Positions 62,160 through 64,000 of a stretch of 64,000 nucleotides of DNA are shown here, one piece after another. Made by a program: the position numbers and the translations under genes. The stretch spans positions 29,467,349 to 29,531,348 of the forward strand of contig CM038702.1 of NCBI GenBank assembly GCA_021613375.1. The letters run 5' to 3'. The DNA is from Megaleporinus macrocephalus (lineage: Eukaryota; Chordata; Actinopteri; Characiformes; Anostomidae). The first letter of the stretch is position 1; each line of letters begins with the position of its first letter. A model generated the notes under the pieces. It did not search any database. It was not told the DNA's origin and saw nothing but the letters and a program-made list of their open reading frames with translations.

Positions 62160-63740
62160 GCAAGTAAAAGTATCACAGTAGTATACTGCACAGAATGCTT
62201 GTAGGCAGCGAAATATCTGAAGTGATTGGTGAATGAAGGGGTGGAAGACAAGGTTCTGCTTTTTGGATTCGTCTGCGAAAGAGAGAAATATGGGAATAGT
62301 TTGAGGAGGAGGTGAAGCAGTTATTAGCTTTGTGAAAAATCGAGTGATGAGACTTCGCTGATGACAGGAAGGCCACAGTTATGGAGGTCATTTGAAGGGA
62401 AGGATATATTGTGCAGGGTGTGGAAATTAAGAATGATTTCCAGCCTGCCCAATAGACTGCAAGAGGGGAGATAGCTGAGATCACGGTATCCTGGGCTTGC
62501 AGAATTAGGTGTTTTAGATGTGGGTTTAGGTGCCAAGTTGTTTTTGAAAATAGAGATACTTGTGTGGGCTCATGGTCTGCTTGAGGCAGTAAGTATCTAA
62601 ATTTCTGAAATTGAAAACAAGAAAGAGAGTCAGCATTTGCATTTGAATGCCCTGGAAAATGAATGGCCCTAAGAATGAATTGTACTGTTGTACTAAATGC
62701 CATGTTAGCAACAAATAAAGGCCATGGCTGGCAAGGATCCAGAACAAGGGCAAATGGGGGAAGTAAACCAACGGCCAAAAATCTGTGAAAAGCTAAACGT
62801 TCAAGTGGTTGGAGACATTATCACCGTAGGAAAAGGATATGCTGTTTCAGTGGTTCAGCAGGGCAAGCCAAAACTTGAGTTCTGTGACGCAAGAGTCATC
62901 GAATTCGACTAAATCATTTAATGAGGGAACTGAAAAGGCAAGGTGGAGGAGACGACAGATGAAGGAGCAAAGAAGAAAAGCTGACCTTTGGTATAGCTAG
63001 GAGTATTGATATAAGCAGAGAGTGTAAGGGTGATACAGTCGTGTTTTTCCTGAGGAAGGGAAGCTTGGAAAGAAATTAAGCTCAGACTGATACCAAGGAA
63101 CTTGAAAGAGGTTGAAGGGCAGATGTTTTTTCGCTGGAGAGGGGGATCGCAAGACGGCTAATGTTGATAAATAGAACTATGCTACGTGCTGGTGGCTTGG
63201 GGGATCAATAACCAGAAAGTCATCGAGAAGGTCAAGGACGAAAGGTAGCTTCTGCACATTAAGCAGAAGGGCTTCTGTGAGGGTGTCCAATATTTTCTGA
63301 CTACATTTGCAGTCGAAAGTGAGGCAAAGTCCCCATTCCAGTGAACCCCAAAAAAATGCCAAAAAGAGGACCTTGTAGGCAGAGATGACAGCATAGTAAA
63401 GTAAAAGGTCGGAGCTGGGTATTACGCTGTTTACAGAGGGGTCCGCAGAACACTGAGGAGTGAAGAGATCGATAATAATATGCTTCTTTCTTGAACACTT
63501 GCGCATAGAAATACCAATGGGGTTGCTCCTATATGAAGGGAAAGTAGAAGATGTGAAGGGGCGAATCATGAAACCATCTAAAACTTCTTTCGCCAGGAGC
63601 GAAGTAATGACACTAGGCTCAGACAGGGCAGAGAGAAGGTTGTGGCATGAAAGTAAAGAAATGGGCAAAGTAGACAGGCCCAGTGAAAAACTAAAAAAGG
63701 TAATTGACAAATGAAGAACTGCAGCAGTCAGCTGCTACTG
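62160..63740 (-). mobile_element. DIRS-type retrotransposon remnant in an agbl5 intron
   Basis: Two minus-strand frames belong to one broken element. 63177-63710 has reverse-transcriptase pieces in order: EVLDGFMIRPF, SNPIGISMRKCS.KKHIIIDL, INSVIPSSD, WGLCLTFDCKCSQKI and LPFVLDLLDDFLVIDPPS. 62173-62778 has an RNase H end (HFPGHSNANADSLS, a LSRFQ-like motif) followed by the start of a tyrosine-recombinase-like domain (HLILQAQDTVISAISPLAVYWAGWKSF). Order and motifs fit vertebrate DIRS elements. Frame breaks and missing segments between 62780 and 63170 and at the end show it cannot be active. It runs in the same direction as agbl5. Confidence 0.8.
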
Positions 63741-63844
63741 AATTTCAGGCATCTCAGAGAGCCGGAGCCACGATTCGGATGAAGTGGGTGGGAACAGCAG
63801 GGACAGACACAACAGACTTCGGACCTTGTGTTATATGTTGCGAA

Positions 63845-64000
63845 TAAAATATGGGTCTATGTGATTTGCAAATCATTCCATTGTGGTATTATTTACATTT
63901 ATTTACATTTTAAAGTGTCCCACACTTTTTTAAGGCAGAGAACCGCAACACATAGATTTAAATATCACTCTGAGGAAGAAAGATAGTGTTTAACATATCC
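63845..64000. repeat. End of a common fish DNA-transposon-like repeat
   Basis: 'aataaaatatgggtctatgtgatttgcaaatcatt' followed by 'tatttacatttta.agtgtcccacacttttttaa' resembles the terminal part of an abundant fish non-autonomous element family. The rest would lie beyond the window, so class and ends are unverified. Confidence 0.4.

Overview
This window looks like a ray-finned (teleost) fish chromosome segment. It has AT-rich intergenic DNA, GT-AG split genes with short exons, and many fish-type transposon fragments (Tc1, hAT, L2-like, RTE/Rex3-like, DIRS). It also carries vertebrate orthologues that can be recognised exon by exon. I place it in teleosts, possibly otophysans, but the species cannot be fixed from sequence alone.

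Layout. 1-4.7 kb: last six coding exons of a tetraspanin (+). 4.7-8.7 kb: intergenic, with a diverged tandem duplication. 8.7-11.8 kb: complete mrps10 (+), mitochondrial ribosomal protein uS10m. 12.4-13.4 kb: GC-richer, exon-like DNA I could not resolve. 15.2-20.9 kb: five coding exons and a likely 5' UTR exon of a Gly/Arg/Pro-rich protein I do not recognise (-), with a broken Tc1 copy in one intron. 21.7-22.2 kb: intronless msgn1 (-), a bHLH regulator of presomitic mesoderm, with a TATA box. 23.3-36.5 kb: complete gen1 (-), the Holliday-junction resolvase, in 13 coding exons; its introns hold a MITE with target-site duplication and hAT and RTE debris. 36.6-48.4 kb: gene-poor, packed with small inverted-repeat DNA elements and a non-LTR fragment. 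48.5-49.4 kb: ost4 (+), a 37-residue subunit of oligosaccharyltransferase that standard ORF length cut-offs would miss. 49.4-58 kb: gene-poor, with two degraded L2-like LINE copies. 58.4-61.7 kb: last five exons of agbl5 (-), the tubulin deglutamylase CCP5, which continues past the window. 62.2-63.7 kb: a broken DIRS-type retroelement in an agbl5 intron.

The genes are housekeeping or developmental and form no operon or dedicated system. The msgn1-gen1 pair and the ost4-agbl5 pair each match known vertebrate neighbourhoods (human 2p24 and 2p23), so their proximity here supports a conserved linkage block. I found no convincing new defence, toxin or CRISPR-like system. The most interesting items are a GC-AG intron and a microsatellite polypyrimidine tract in gen1, a cleanly delimited hAT MITE, a roughly 250-290 bp inverted-repeat pair, the unidentified RGG/proline-rich gene, and a 12-bp minisatellite directly behind the agbl5 stop codon.
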